From assembly GCA_025991245.1 (NCBI GenBank), contig BQMJ01000063.1, forward strand, positions 62,001 through 126,000: a DNA stretch of 64,000 nt. Direction: 5' to 3'. This DNA comes from Galdieria partita (taxonomy: Eukaryota; Rhodophyta; Bangiophyceae; Galdieriales; Galdieriaceae). Positions 1 through 12,792 of the stretch are shown here, in pieces; positions within the stretch are counted from its first letter, which is position 1; each line of letters opens with the position of its first letter. The translations under genes and the position numbers were made by a program. The notes beneath the pieces were generated by a model that did not search any database, was not told where the DNA came from, and saw only the letters and a program-made list of their open reading frames with translations.

Positions 1-60
1 GAGAATGCCCTTGGGTTTCCTGGGAATTTTCAAAAATTTGGATCGATCCCTGCATGGTTG

Positions 61-2424
61 ATGTGGCATTCTCGTTTCTCTAATAGACGTATTCAAAGGT
101 TTCAAAGGAACAAAGCCTTCAGCATATCCTATATTATTTGGAGTTATTCTTTGGACATTGTGGATTATTTTAAAAGACTAACTGGAGCAGAAGTTTTATG
201 GGAAGAAAGGGTAAACAGTGCAAGTTCTGCTATGGGCAAAGAACACTATATCTGGTTGACAACTAGGAGACATACCCTCTCTAAAACTATCAAAAGAATG
301 TGGTATTTAGGTAGAAAGATTTGGGGTTTTGTAAGTACACTTTGTTGGAAAAGTTGGCAAAAATTGACTGTTTGTTATTAGCTTTTTGTATTATTCGTGT
401 TTTGCTGGTATGTATCCTACTTGGGGAAAATTATGCCCGTTGTAGAAAAAACAAAGTATAAACAAGAACCAAAGAAAGAATGGGAAGACAAGGAACAACT
501 AGCAGTGCCTGAGTGGCATCTTCCATATATCAATAATCAGCTTTTGCAGCTTCGGGCTCAAGGAAAGGAAGTAAATGAAGAGTTGATGAAAAAATACTAC
601 CATTTACCTCATTCTGTTACTGACGAGATAGAATATGTACCAATGGAAGACACCGAAAAGTTCTCTGCAGAATCACCTAAAAGGACTGAACTGAGCAACC
701 CAATGCGAGCAAATTCTAAAGCACCAACGGAGCAAACGAATAAAGTCATTCATGATAAGGCGGTTCCTGTAAGTCAGCACAAGAAATCGTCTTTCTCAGG
801 ATCGAAAGTTTCAAAAAACGAATGGAGAATTCCTAAATCGAATATCCCCATTTCACCAGTTCCTGAAACAGTAGCCAAGTCTCTCAAGTCCCTCGTGGAT
901 AAATATTTGGTGAGTCTCTTCTTGTTCTTTCAGGTTTTGAATGACTTCTTTGATATGTAGGAGCCATTTCTGGGAGGTGTCTCCCAAGAGCAATACATGG
1001 AAGTTCTTCAGAGAAAGTATGCAATATTTTTATTAGATTGAATATGAATTAAGAATTTTAGTACTTATGCAGTTACACCTAAAGGAGCAAACAAAGGAGT
1101 TTCTTGTGTCTTGATACAAATAGTCGACCATGGTAGGACGTACACTTTGATTATCTGACATCAAGTTGACAAGTTGAAGAAATTTATGTGTTGGATCCTT
1201 ATCAAATTACAAGTTCTGGGAAGGCTCTGTATAGGAATCGATTGGAACAAGCGCTTGTTTTGATTCAAAAGCTTTTAGAGAAAAAGTCCCTTCCCAATGT
1301 TGAATTCGTGGTATGTAAATGTGTTTTTCATATAGAAAGTCATATATTTTTGTTGGCTTATTGTAGTTATCCTTACATGATTGCGTACAGACAGTATCCA
1401 AGCCTCATCATTATAGAGTTGCTAAATATATTGAAAGTATTTGAGCATACATCCAATCAGAGAAAGTTGCTAATCGTTTATGTCAAGGTCGTCCTATTTT
1501 TACGGTGATTCATTGTAACTTTTCGGATAACTTGCCATTTCCAATGTTGGAAGGTTCTTCTAATCGTGGAGACTGGAAATCCTGGGATACTAGTGTAGAG
1601 GAAATGAAGAAGGCAAGTAAAAATGGGAAACTTTATTCAGGAATATCTCTAAACACTCTTTGAATAGTATTCTATTCCTTGGAACAAGAAATCTAATCAA
1701 GCAGTATTCCGTGGTGGTCTTCGTGATAGTTCCTATTTTCAGTCGAGAGAAGAAGCCCAACGGTATATTTGTCAACTGTCATTACAAAATGACATCTAAG
1801 AACTTGTGTAGGAAATGTTTGGATATTGGAAGAGGAAAACTGCTTCACTTGCAAGAAAAAAGAGGAGACTTGCTCAATATTTCTGTCGGTGGAAGGTGTT
1901 TCAAGTCTTATGTTTTAAATAGAATGTCATTTGAACAGCAAGTAAGTGAATAATACAGTAGAATTTTGTGACTAGTAGATGACGCAAACTTGAAGCAACA
2001 ATTCAAGTACAATATTTATGCAGAAGGCAATTGTTTTTGGGCAGATCGATTGGCAAAGCAATTGTTTGCCTCGTTCGTGACTATTAAACAAGAAACTCCT
2101 TGTGGAGTCTATTTCGAACCTCTTTTACGGCCAATGACTCATTATATCCCAACGAATTACATGTTTGATGACCTGATTGAGAAAATAGAATGGGCACAGG
2201 TGAGTCAATGGCTTTTCAACGCAGTGATAAGTAATCTTGAAATACACAAGGCACATGATGATCAAGTGAAACAAATCATGCAACAAGCCAATCAATGGGC
2301 ATCCCAATATTTGTCTTTTTCAGCAGTGTTGACTTTTGTAGAACTATTATTACGTGAGTATGCATCGTTATTACAACAACCCATCAGTATCAACAGAGAA
2401 GCCATCAAAGTGCTTTTTGAATAA
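61..2424 (+). CDS. GT90 (CAP10-type) glycosyltransferase, type II membrane protein
   Basis: Probably transfers a sugar to protein or glycan in the secretory pathway, as GT90/CAP10 (POGLUT, KDELC-like) enzymes do. I traced eleven exons (61-330, 382-909, 961-1016, 1062-1132, 1180-1310, 1367-1436, 1488-1612, 1668-1762, 1812-1941, 1996-2199, 2251-2424), which sum to 1854 nt, an intact 617-residue frame. Exon 2 opens with a hydrophobic signal anchor (LFVLFVFCWYVSYLG near residue 92) after a basic stretch. CAP10 landmarks follow in order: a VEFVLSLHDC block, DNLPFPMLEGS, AVFRGGLRDSS, KYNIYAEGNCFWADRLAKQL and HYIPTNYMFDDLIEKIEWA. The intron at 1613-1667 starts GCAAGT rather than GT. The reading frame is open back to base 1, so the start could lie upstream; ATG at 61 or at 232 are the candidates inside the window. 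Family call is firm; acceptor and sugar are unknown. Confidence 0.85.
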
Positions 2425-2533
2425 AATGGACATCCATTCTACTATTCATCCTTGTAAACTTTTATACTAGGCAAACACAGAGGTGCTGAGACAAACAAAA
2501 TGACAAATTCCCCCAAGCAACTATACTCGTTAC

Positions 2534-4785
<2,252 letters not shown>

Positions 4786-4986
4786 TTTCTAAAGTTCAAG
4801 TGTTTGCGTTGACAGTCTATTTGTCACTCCACCACACAACCACAACTCGACAGAGTTGGCAAACGAATGAAGGATGAATGGCCGGCGACGAGATGAGACT
4901 GGTTGGAGCCACCTGAGAGAAGTTTCCAAGTCCTTCTACAAGTATTTCAACGACTCGTAATAGATAGTGCGAAAGCTGATAGTCTA

Positions 4987-5759
4987 TCAACATTTGTTTT
5001 TATTTATCTTTTGAAAGTATGATTCCAAAGGTAGCATCTTTGGGGATGCATTCCGCTTGGATGGTTGTTTTACTTTATAAAACTTTCCACCACATCCTCT
5101 TTGGTGCCCATCCCACCACGGATCCCTACAACTAGGTGGTCTATTCATGGCTCTCTTGATAACCCAGTTACATTGGGTACATTGCCAATGGTGCTGTCTA
5201 TAGTATTCGACCTCATCAATAAACGAGTGATAAATGGTAATGTGAGAACCCGCGTCTTGTATTTCCAGATATTTTAGACAATCTCAAGTATCACTTTCAT
5301 AGTTCCTACTTACCTTGGTTGATTCTGTTCATATGGTAAATAAAATTACTTCCGTGAGCGTCGTGATCGGTTATAGAGTTTGTCATAAACAGATAGGCGT
5401 GAATACATTCGTGTAATAACCTTTTATGGGTCATTGAATAACTTTCATAGAATACATTACTTACGTATCCACCAAGTCAGTTATCGGCCTCAAGGAAAGC
5501 AACGGTTGCGAAAGTTTAATACGACAAGAGTTGTTGAAAACACAACATTCACATAAACCTGCACAGCTATAAGTTGTATGAGAAGAAGACTTGAAGAGAA
5601 AAAGAGGACTTGCAGTGTCATCCTTTTCGACCATTCTACGGTCACTCTATCCAATTCTTGTTCAAAGTAGAGTTGGTTAAAAGCCATAAAGAGTTCATGA
5701 ATATCAAGGAAAGGAACTACTTGAGAGTCATCGATAGCAATATGACTAGAAGTGTTCAT
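4987..5759 (-). CDS. SPRTN: SPRTN/Spartan-like DNA-protein crosslink protease
   Basis: Metalloprotease that degrades proteins crosslinked to DNA during replication. Four exons (5759-5614, 5566-5465, 5420-5314, 5255-4987) sum to 624 nt, 207 residues. The SprT domain begins at DIHELFMAFNQLYF and carries VEWSKRMTLCAG, the zinc-binding active site LLHECIHAYLF (HExxH), and the downstream DAHGSNFIYHM. A zinc ribbon follows: CTQCNWVIKRAMNRPPS, then DPWWDGHQRGCGGKF. The protein ends soon after, at MLPLESYFQKINKNKC; the LxxYF pattern could be a degenerate PCNA-binding PIP box, but the expected Gln is missing. No UBZ finger is visible, so it is much shorter than human SPRTN. Intron 1 (5567-5613) is GC-AG with GCAAGT. 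It is divergent from DDB2 with 84 bp between starts. Confidence 0.9.
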
Positions 5760-5843
5760 GGCGTCTTCACTTTGTCCAACGAACCATACTCTTCAACACA
5801 TTTCTTCCATTCACCTTTTTCATGGCTGGTGATTTCTCTTCTT
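5760..5843. promoter_or_regulatory. short bidirectional promoter between SPRTN and DDB2
   Basis: Only 84 bp separate the two start codons, read in opposite directions. Both promoters and 5' leaders must lie in this gap or overlap the neighbouring coding sequence. I see no clear TATA box. The ATG at 5742 lies in the DDB2 frame, so a longer DDB2 amino terminus cannot be fully excluded; it would overlap SPRTN exon 1. Confidence 0.5.
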
Positions 5844-7670
5844 ATGGATGAAAATAACGACTCTGAACAAGTAACTCAAGGAAATGGAGCCGTTTCCCTT
5901 TCTCATGGAAAACCAGTTGTAGCCGATCCTCAAGTTTATCGAAACAGACTGCTGGTTCGTTTAGTCAACAGTTCATGTCGGCTATGTCGTTTACCTGGAC
6001 ACTGGTCAATAGACTGTCCAAAAAAGCCTTGTTTTGTTTGTAGAAAAGAAGGACATACAGCAACTCTTTGTCCTTACAGAACTATACCAGGAGAACCTTT
6101 ACGTACTGTCAAAAAACTATTTTCATCCCCTGATAATCAAATATTGGAACACATTCGGTGTAGAGAGTCAACACCCACTACATATGGGAAAGCCAAATAT
6201 CCTCAATTAAAGACAAAACAAGTTTCACTTCAAGTAGGAAGAGCGATTTTGAGACTCCACTCTCGTAGAGTCACCGCCTTGGAGTTTCATCCCCAACAGC
6301 CCAACTTGGTATTATCCGGAGATAAACGAGGAGGTTTAGCCTTGTGGAACTTTGAAAACAATCAATATAACGTCAGTTCTATGGCTCATATGTTTTTGGT
6401 AAGTCATAAAGTTGTTCTTCTTAGAGGAATCGTTCATGATGGTATTAGATTCATGGCATCGTTTTTGACCCAAGTAATGGAAATAGAATATTCACAGCTT
6501 CAGCAGATGGCACTTTATTAGCCCATGACTTGACAGACTTTCGATTCGACACTTTAATGGATAGCAATCCTAATGGATGGGAGGGATCTAGTACTTGGTC
6601 TATGTTGTGTTCACTAGCCTACAGCTCCTGTCATCATACAATTCTAGTTGGAGATAACTTTGGAAATGTATATATGGTAGATGATCGAGCACCTCAGAGT
6701 AACAGTTCCATCCGAATATTGGCGCATAAGAAGAAGACAAAAGTTACGGGTATCGACATTCACCCAAGAGAGTCCAACCTGATTCTAACTTGTGGTAACG
6801 ATCGATTTCTATATTTGTGGGATGCAAGAATGTTTTCAAGTAGCCTTCAATTGGCAAAATTTGAACATCCTCGAGTAGTCAATTCTGCCTTTTTCTCTCC
6901 TCTTTATGGCAATAAGATATTATCCACCTGTCAAGACAATAGATTGAGAATATGGGATAACGTACATCAAGACTTGAAAGTAGCAAGAGAGATTATCCAT
7001 TCGCATGATTTCAATCGATATCTAAGTCCATTCAAAGCAGTATGGGATCCCAAAGTAAGCATATTGCTTCCAAAGCATGTTGATAGCTGAATGAGTTTGT
7101 TAGGATTGGAAAGAAGATCTTATTTTGTGTGGAAGATATATAGGAGAGGAATATTACGATCCTAATACAGATTCCATGGTCCGTTTACATCCAATTGATT
7201 TGTATTCAGCGTGTTCTGGACAAATAGTAGCAGAGTTGGTTGATTTGAATATTCCCACCATAAGTCCTCTGAACAAGTTCCATCCAACTTGGGATAAAAT
7301 TATTTCAGGAACGAGTTATAATTTGTTCTTGTGGGAAGATAAAGAAAAGGCAATGAATGGACGAGTAACAGATGGCAAAAGTGCTATGAGAGGTAGAATG
7401 AACCATTGCAGATCCTCCAATGAGGAAGAAAGAGAATCAGAAGGGAACCTATCGGAAGATGAGTCAGACAGTTCAAGTAGCGATGAACATCACTCCAGAA
7501 GACGTCGTGTTTCAGGATTCACAAGAGATGAAGAGGAAACGGAAGACAAGAAAAAACAAAAGTCATTGGCAAGGACAAGTTCTCATTTTATTGCCTTTCA
7601 TGTTCCTGACCGCTTACCATGGAAAGTACTAAGAGAACAAAGGAAAGGTCCAAAGGATTGGGACGACTAG
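5844..7670 (+). CDS. DDB2: DDB2-like UV-damage recognition WD40 protein with zinc knuckles
   Basis: Likely damage-sensing substrate receptor of the CUL4-DDB1 ubiquitin ligase in nucleotide excision repair. Three exons (5844-6398, 6449-7054, 7104-7670) give 575 residues. Near the amino end are two CX2CX4HX4C knuckles, CRLCRLPGHWSIDC and CFVCRKEGHTATLC, as in plant-type DDB2. A WD40 propeller follows with HSRRVTALEFHP, ASADGTLLAHDLTDF and LYLWDARMFSS; the WDAR is a WDxR DDB1-docking motif. The closing repeats (LHPIDLYSACSGQIVAEL, SPLNKFHPTWDKIISGTSYN) match the DDB2 family. The C-terminal 100 residues are acidic and basic low complexity ending FHVPDRLPWKVL. Homology to DDB2 is from remembered family patterns; a paralogous WDR76-like protein is the main alternative, but it would lack the knuckles. 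Confidence 0.88.
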
Positions 7671-7797
7671 TGATTCTCCAATGCAATAATATATGACTAT
7701 GTTTCAACTCGGTATATATGATGTCTTCTTTGCTTTTGGTACAAATAAAGTATCAGATTGTCACTGGACGAGTCATTGCTTGATTCCCACTTGCGCA

Positions 7798-8452
7798 ATG
7801 TTGTCAAATGTTTTCAAGTCGTCGACATTTCATATCGTACCAAATAGACTAGCAGGACGTTGCTTGCCTTCAAGAAATTTGCTATTGTCATCTTGCAGAC
7901 TTTGTCAGCATGAAGAGGAAACAGATGCGAGTACTTCAGGAATAAGAACGGAAGGTGGACATCAGTTGGAAACGCGTGCCAATGGGAAGGACAGAGGTGT
8001 TGCAGAACGAGCCTTTCATACACCCGTCGGAAGTTTTGATCGAACAGTTGTACACCCTTACTGTGTTCGCATATTCAATGTCCCCAAGGATGTACAAGAA
8101 GACAAGCTAGTAAAGGCAAGTAGCTGGATCTTTTTTGAACACACAGATTGATGCCAATTGCTTAATTTTGGTTATAGGTGATGGGAGAATTCGGTGAGCT
8201 TCAACAGTTTAGCTTATCTGAAGAACATAATGCCAATGGTGTTTTGCGATGTTTTGCCACCGTCGGATTTACGAGGATCGAAGCAGCTGACAAAGCACTA
8301 TCTATGGACGGAAAGTAAGTCACTGAATCGTTTTGTATTGGTTGATCTTATTCACTTGGCCTAGATTATTTGAGGGAAGAACTTTGAGAATTTGTAGGCT
8401 TCGAATGAATCCTCCCAAGTCAGATCTTATTGGAGGAAGGACAAGTTCATGA
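7798..8452 (+). CDS. organelle-targeted single-RRM RNA-binding protein
   Basis: Small RNA-binding protein, probably mitochondrial or plastid. Three exons (7798-8115, 8178-8314, 8365-8452) yield 180 residues. I chose ATG 7798 because it opens a presequence-like stretch (MLSNVFKSSTFHIVPNRLAG, rich in Arg/Ser); an in-frame ATG at 7693 lies only 23 bp after the DDB2 stop. A single RRM runs from about residue 82: CVRIFNVPKDVQEDKL (RNP2), then MGEFGELQQF, CFATVGFTRIEAADKAL (RNP1 region) and LFEGRTLRICRLR. The first intron (8116-8177) begins GCAAGT; using it restores the normal RRM spacing LVKVMGEFG. The alternative GT donor six bases upstream would delete two residues from helix 1. RNA target unknown. 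Confidence 0.75.
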
Positions 8453-8852
8453 ACTCGGATAAAGGAGGTTTGGACAATGACTTTCGTTTGCTGGACTTTT
8501 TCTAAAGAAAGTAGAATTGGTAGTATGTCACGTGACTTGAGATCAATAAAGCGTTAGGAATTGTTCGATAGAACAACGAAAGAGAGAGAGAGAGAGAGAG
8601 AGGAGCGTACATTGATCTTGAAAGATGACGTGGATTTCTTTTCCTCCTCTTCAAGAGAAAAATGCCAATCAATCTCTTCATTCTTTTTGAAAAAAAAAGA
8701 TCGCGTGAAATGATCAGCGTTTCCATATTTGAACATTCGACTTGTCATCTTACACACACAAACAGGAAACCAAGTTTCCTTCTAGTATGTCAACTACGCA
8801 CTAGCCATTAACAAAAGGTTTAACATTCAACGAGTAACTGTTCAGTGATACA
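8453..8852. other. intergenic gap with GA repeat
   Basis: About 400 bp between the RRM gene and the PAP2-family gene. It holds the GA microsatellite at 8580-8603 and an A-rich stretch near 8690. I see no supported gene or RNA. Confidence 0.6.
8580..8603. repeat. (GA)n microsatellite
   Basis: An uninterrupted AG/GA dinucleotide run of about 23 bases lies in the 5' region of the PAP2-family gene. Such tracts are length-variable; a GAGA-type regulatory role is possible but unsupported here. Confidence 0.9.
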
Positions 8853-9740
8853 ATGAATAATACAAAAACATTCCAAGTCAAAAATACTAGGGCAGTTACC
8901 CATCCTTCCAACAAGGAATATAGGAAATGTACTAGGCGCCAAAAAAATGAAATGAATGAGCTTCTACGAAATCTTTGGAACTCTTTGGATCAAACAGTAG
9001 TGAAGCACCTACTTTTGGGATTATTACCTGTCTTCTTGTGGCTCATTGTTTACGAAATATCAGCAGCTATACCATCGGAATATCGACCGCGTATCCACGT
9101 TAGACTGCTATCCAGTATTGAAGAAATGCTTCTAGGAGGAAAACGCAACATATCGTATCTTCCACACGAGGCATTGTCCAAACAGACAAACCTGGCAAAG
9201 GATATATTTGCTTGTATAGCTTATAGTTTACATGCATTTTTGCCATGGACAATGTTTTTTTATCTTTGTTGCTTCCGTTCCTGGACTCATGCTGCTCATT
9301 TTTGTTGGACATTTGGTTGGCTCAATATCTTGGCTGTAGTGTCTCACTTCTTTCTTCCAACGGCAGCCCCTTGGTATATCAAGGAATATGGTCAGTTGGA
9401 AGCTCATTACCATATTCCAGGTTCAGCTGCTGGCCTTGTTCGTATCGATAGAGCTTTGGGTTTCCCGTTGTTTGAGAGTCTGTACAAAAGAAACAAAGTA
9501 GTGTTTGGAAGTTTTCCGTCCTTACACGTCGCTTGGCCAAGTCTCATTGCTCTCTATGAACCATTTCCAAGAATATTGGGAAGGATGATTCCTTGGCTAT
9601 ATGTTACTTGGGTCGGATGGGCAGCTTTGTATTTGGAACATCATTATATGGTTGACTGGGTAGGAGGTATTCTCTATGCTTACTCTGTCTTTTGCTACTT
9701 CCATGGTCAACTTTATCGCAAAGATTGTAATGTTGCGTAG
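8853..9740 (+). CDS. PAP2-family inositol phosphorylceramide synthase-like (AUR1-type)
   Basis: Probable Golgi/ER membrane enzyme that moves a phospho-headgroup onto ceramide or a related lipid. Single exon, 295 residues. Several hydrophobic segments are evident (HLLLGLLPVFLWLIVYEI, FACIAYSLHAFLPWTMFFYL, WTFGWLNILAVVSHFF, WLYVTWVGWAALYL, VGGILYAYSVFCYF). Diagnostic motifs: PTAAPWYIKEYG; the phosphatase-like motif FGSFPSLHVAWPSL at about residues 216-230; and YLEHHYMVDWVGG near 262, supplying the conserved His and Asp. The combination PTAxPWY, FGxFPSLH and HHYxVDxxxG matches AUR1-like IPC synthases better than plain lipid phosphatases. An inositol or other headgroup specificity cannot be read from sequence. 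It ends 107 bp from the convergent aconitase-like gene. Confidence 0.8.
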   Translation: MNNTKTFQVKNTRAVTHPSNKEYRKCTRRQKNEMNELLRNLWNSLDQTVVKHLLLGLLPVFLWLIVYEISAAIPSEYRPRIHVRLLSSIEEMLLGGKRNISYLPHEALSKQTNLAKDIFACIAYSLHAFLPWTMFFYLCCFRSWTHAAHFCWTFGWLNILAVVSHFFLPTAAPWYIKEYGQLEAHYHIPGSAAGLVRIDRALGFPLFESLYKRNKVVFGSFPSLHVAWPSLIALYEPFPRILGRMIPWLYVTWVGWAALYLEHHYMVDWVGGILYAYSVFCYFHGQLYRKDCNVA

Positions 9741-9847
9741 TAAAATTTCTACGACTTTTCTTATTCGATAGTTTTGTTGCCTTGACAACCACACCACACT
9801 CGATCACAATCAGTCGTCTCTTCAAATATACGTAAAATATTCGGTAA

Positions 9848-11083
9848 TCATATCCATTTCGAGGAAAATGTACATTTCTCTTGAAGTATCTTGGGTAATG
9901 GTTCTATATGAAAGCTATGTGCTTCCAGATTCCCGTGATGAACAGGAAAACAAAGTTTCCATTGGTTCAGTTGCAGCTTAACTTGACATTTGGTTGCTAA
10001 CGCTTCCGAAAGATGAAAGCAAGGTGTGCTCGACGATACTTGACAACTGAATTCAAAAAGTGAATGCTCCTCTACATTCCACTCACAATGTTGCAGAAAC
10101 TTGACAAACTCTGGTGATTGCAAAACTAAGATTCCTTGATTAACTACATGGCGATAAAAGGCATAATCGAATGAACCTCCTATCACTGTATGAATACCAA
10201 GTTCTCTCAAACAATTGCCAAAATTGGACAAATGCCAACCATTCTTTCCAAACTCAAAGCCAACCACGAGAACTATGGGTTGCGTACATGGAATAAGCTT
10301 TTGTTCAAAAGATGGATCAAAGGCAGTCATTACTCTGGTGTTGAGTAACTTATCACTTTTGGGTAAAATGAGAGTTGAATCGATGGAGTTGGTAGGACAA
10401 AACACCACAAAACCACCCAATATTGGAGGTAAAGTCTCGTTTCTATATGTTGATTGTAAAAATGAATCAGGTGGAAAATTATTATAGATGAGCGAGTTAT
10501 CAGTCCATAAACTGACATGCTCCTTATATATACTCTCGATTCTTTCATCTATCCAGACAACAGTAGCATCATGGCTTAGTTCATCTCCTTCAATATCATA
10601 CACTTCTTTCAACGATTCCACTTGTTGTCCAAGAAGATGATAGAAAGAAACTGGGACCTTGGAGTTTATACTTGTCAAGGCTTGTTTCAAGTTGTCAAGT
10701 TGGGTGTACAGATATTGTTTTGTCTTCTCATCTGCTGGAAACAGGCAACAAATGATGTTGCACTTGGAAATACTGTCCACAATTTTCATTCGTTCTTCAA
10801 TAGAAAGATAGAAACTACCTTTTCCAGTAAACTCAATAGCAACGGGTCGCCTGCAACCAAGTCCTTCAAGTATAATATTTACAAACTGAATAATATGATT
10901 GCTACCAAGAATAGAAGCAATTCTTTCTGAGATGCCTATTTTGATAACTGCAGGAATATTCAACCAAACTTGAGACTTTGACTGAATGTCTTGAACATCG
11001 CCTTGTACAACAGGAAAACTTACACATCCTAAAGCTCCCCATTTCTAACAGAGTATAAAACACAAAGTCAGATAACTGTAGTG

Positions 11084-11114
<31 letters not shown>

Positions 11115-11475
11115 TTACCATACAACCGGGTTCGAGTCCTACACATACTGAACCTGCAAGTGGCAAACCACCTGTTTCCCAAGTGATATGTTCCGAATCA
11201 CTTGGGTGACGCGATAACAGATAATTGCACCTTTCTTCCTCTCCATAAGTATCACTACGCCAACACTGAATTGCTGAAATAAAATCGTCTTCCAGAGGCA
11301 AGAGGTCAGTTACGAGTATGGCCATGTTCCAAGGAACTGCAATATGGTCTACGAGAATCCACTTGCAGTCTCCTTCGTGTAACTCTCCACCACCTTCTTC
11401 TTCCATATGCTTTCGAATAATCTTTTCAAAAGTAGTGTTGTGTAAGCTGGACCAAGTAGCAGTTTCATGCGCCAT
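9848..11475 (-). CDS. degenerate aconitase-fold protein, probable pseudoenzyme
   Basis: Two exons (11475-11119, 11044-9848) encode 517 residues that follow the aconitase/isopropylmalate-dehydratase fold in order. The start has a TTFEKIIRKHMEEE...GD block and VDHI. Next is GSVCVGLEPGCMKWGALG, aligned to the family's VGTDSHTxxxGALG. Then come the IPAVIKI...LEGLG and VAIEFTGKGSFYLSIEERMK blocks, FCPTNSIDST (family CTNS), and a swivel-like domain with FGKNGWHLSNFGN and LGIHTVIGGSFDYAFYRHV. The DSHT catalytic motif is EPGC here. The GSSRE loop is KNGWH. The segment that would carry the CxxC iron-sulphur ligands appears missing between ILPKSDKLLNT and the swivel. The frame is intact and normally spliced, so this looks like a maintained non-catalytic protein, not a pseudogene. 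Family call is moderately firm; function unknown. Confidence 0.65.
11083..11110. repeat. (TA)n microsatellite in intron
   Basis: About 14 TA units inside the single intron (11045-11118) of the aconitase-like gene, just inside its 5' splice site on the minus strand. It lengthens this intron to 74 bp, above the usual size here. Confidence 0.9.
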
Positions 11476-11547
11476 AATACTACACAGAACAAGAATCCTA
11501 TAGCGGACCAAATTCTGTCCTTTGGACGTTGGGTTCTCAACGATGCA

Positions 11548-12792
11548 TCAAATAAGAACCCCACCATTGATATGGTTTGTCTCTGCCACTCTCTTCTTTA
11601 TGTCTTTAAAAGTCAGTAGTTCGTCTGAATTCCAGCTTTGTTGCTCCAAAACTGAATGTGACAATAGACTCAACGCATATCTAATGGCATCCGAAGCAGA
11701 GCAACCTTGTTGTAGATAATCTCCACATTTGGCTCTAAATAAACGACAATTCTGTTCTCCTGCAAACAACTGAAGAACAGGTTTTACCAAAATATAGCGT
11801 GAGGAATGACCTTCACATTGAGCCACATACTCAAGATATTTTTCTACAACAGATCTCCTACTTATCAGTGTATTAAAGTCGTCGTAAAGTATCGAGTCTA
11901 CAAGTCTTAAACTATCCCACGGTCTTTCCATCACAGCCCTTCCTAACATGACTCCTTCAACGCCTTTCGAAATATGCATTGCAACATCTTCCAATGTAGA
12001 AACTTGTCCATTCAAAGTAAACTGTAAATGAGGAAAATCCTTTTTGAGTCTGTATACGTATTCATATTTGATTGGAGGTCTTGAACGATTCTCTTTGGGT
12101 GAAAGTCCAGATAACCAAGCACTTCGAGCATGGATAATGAAGTGATTCACATGCCCTAAAGTAGATACAATATGTACAAAGTTGAATAAGAACTCATAGG
12201 AGTCGTGATGATCGACTCCAATTCGACACTTTACTGTCATTGGTTTTCCAACTGTATCTGCAACTAATGAAGTAATTCTGGCAACTTTCTCCGGTTGTTG
12301 CATCAAAATGGCACCGAAGCAACCCTGAGAACTAACTTTATCCGAAGGACAACCGCAGTTCAAATTATACTCATCATAACAGAAAAATTGGTGTGCAAGA
12401 TGTACGGCTTTTGATACTTTGTTTGGATCAGAGCCACCTACTTGCAAACATAACGGTCTCTGAGCATTGTCACAGTCTAATATTCTTCTGAGTTTCTCCT
12501 CGTCACTATGGAGGATGACGTTATCCACTATCATTTCTGTGTACAGAACTGAGTGTTTAGAAATAAATCTAGCAAGTTTTCTAAAGTGCTTGTCTGTAAC
12601 GTCCATCATAGGAGCCACGGAAAACAGGTGCCGGTTTGTCAAGCGGCAAGTGACTCTGCAACGTCGGGAATGGTTCGAATATTGAAAAGAAGGCAGTGTG
12701 GAGCTTCTACAAAAAGAATTGGCACGTTGTGAAACCTGTACGAGATCATATATAAATAACACGCAACTTCGAGACGGATTCCTTGTCTTCAT
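11548..12792 (-). CDS. tRNA-dihydrouridine synthase, DusA type
   Basis: FMN enzyme that reduces uridine to dihydrouridine in the tRNA D-loop. Single exon, 414 residues. The first 55 residues are Arg/Ser-rich (MKTRNPSRSCVLFIYDLVQV...) and look like an organellar leader. The core follows: HLFSVAPMMDVTDKHFRKLA (FMN-binding APM), YTEMIVDNVILH, LQVGGSDPNKV, NLNCGCPSDKVSSQGCFGA with the catalytic cysteine region, MTVKCRIGVDHHDSYEFL, HFIIHARSAWLSGLSPKENR, FTLNGQV and GVMLGRAVMERPW. These are the DusA-subfamily patterns, probably acquired with an organelle. Whether it serves plastid or mitochondrion cannot be decided from the leader. Its 3' end lies 72 bp from the aconitase-like start, in the same direction. 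Confidence 0.92.
   Translation of the reverse strand: MKTRNPSRSCVLFIYDLVQVSQRANSFCRSSTLPSFQYSNHSRRCRVTCRLTNRHLFSVAPMMDVTDKHFRKLARFISKHSVLYTEMIVDNVILHSDEEKLRRILDCDNAQRPLCLQVGGSDPNKVSKAVHLAHQFFCYDEYNLNCGCPSDKVSSQGCFGAILMQQPEKVARITSLVADTVGKPMTVKCRIGVDHHDSYEFLFNFVHIVSTLGHVNHFIIHARSAWLSGLSPKENRSRPPIKYEYVYRLKKDFPHLQFTLNGQVSTLEDVAMHISKGVEGVMLGRAVMERPWDSLRLVDSILYDDFNTLISRRSVVEKYLEYVAQCEGHSSRYILVKPVLQLFAGEQNCRLFRAKCGDYLQQGCSASDAIRYALSLLSHSVLEQQSWNSDELLTFKDIKKRVAETNHINGGVLI

Noticed and set aside
8110-8115. GT donor six bases before the GC donor in the RRM gene
   Set aside because: It would also keep frame but deletes two residues from RRM helix 1; the GC donor gives the standard spacing. Not excluded by sequence alone.
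11126-11142. GGGTTCGAGTCCT resembles a tRNA T-loop
   Set aside because: It lies inside coding sequence of the aconitase-like gene (codons for EPGC on the minus strand), and no acceptor or anticodon stem fits around it.
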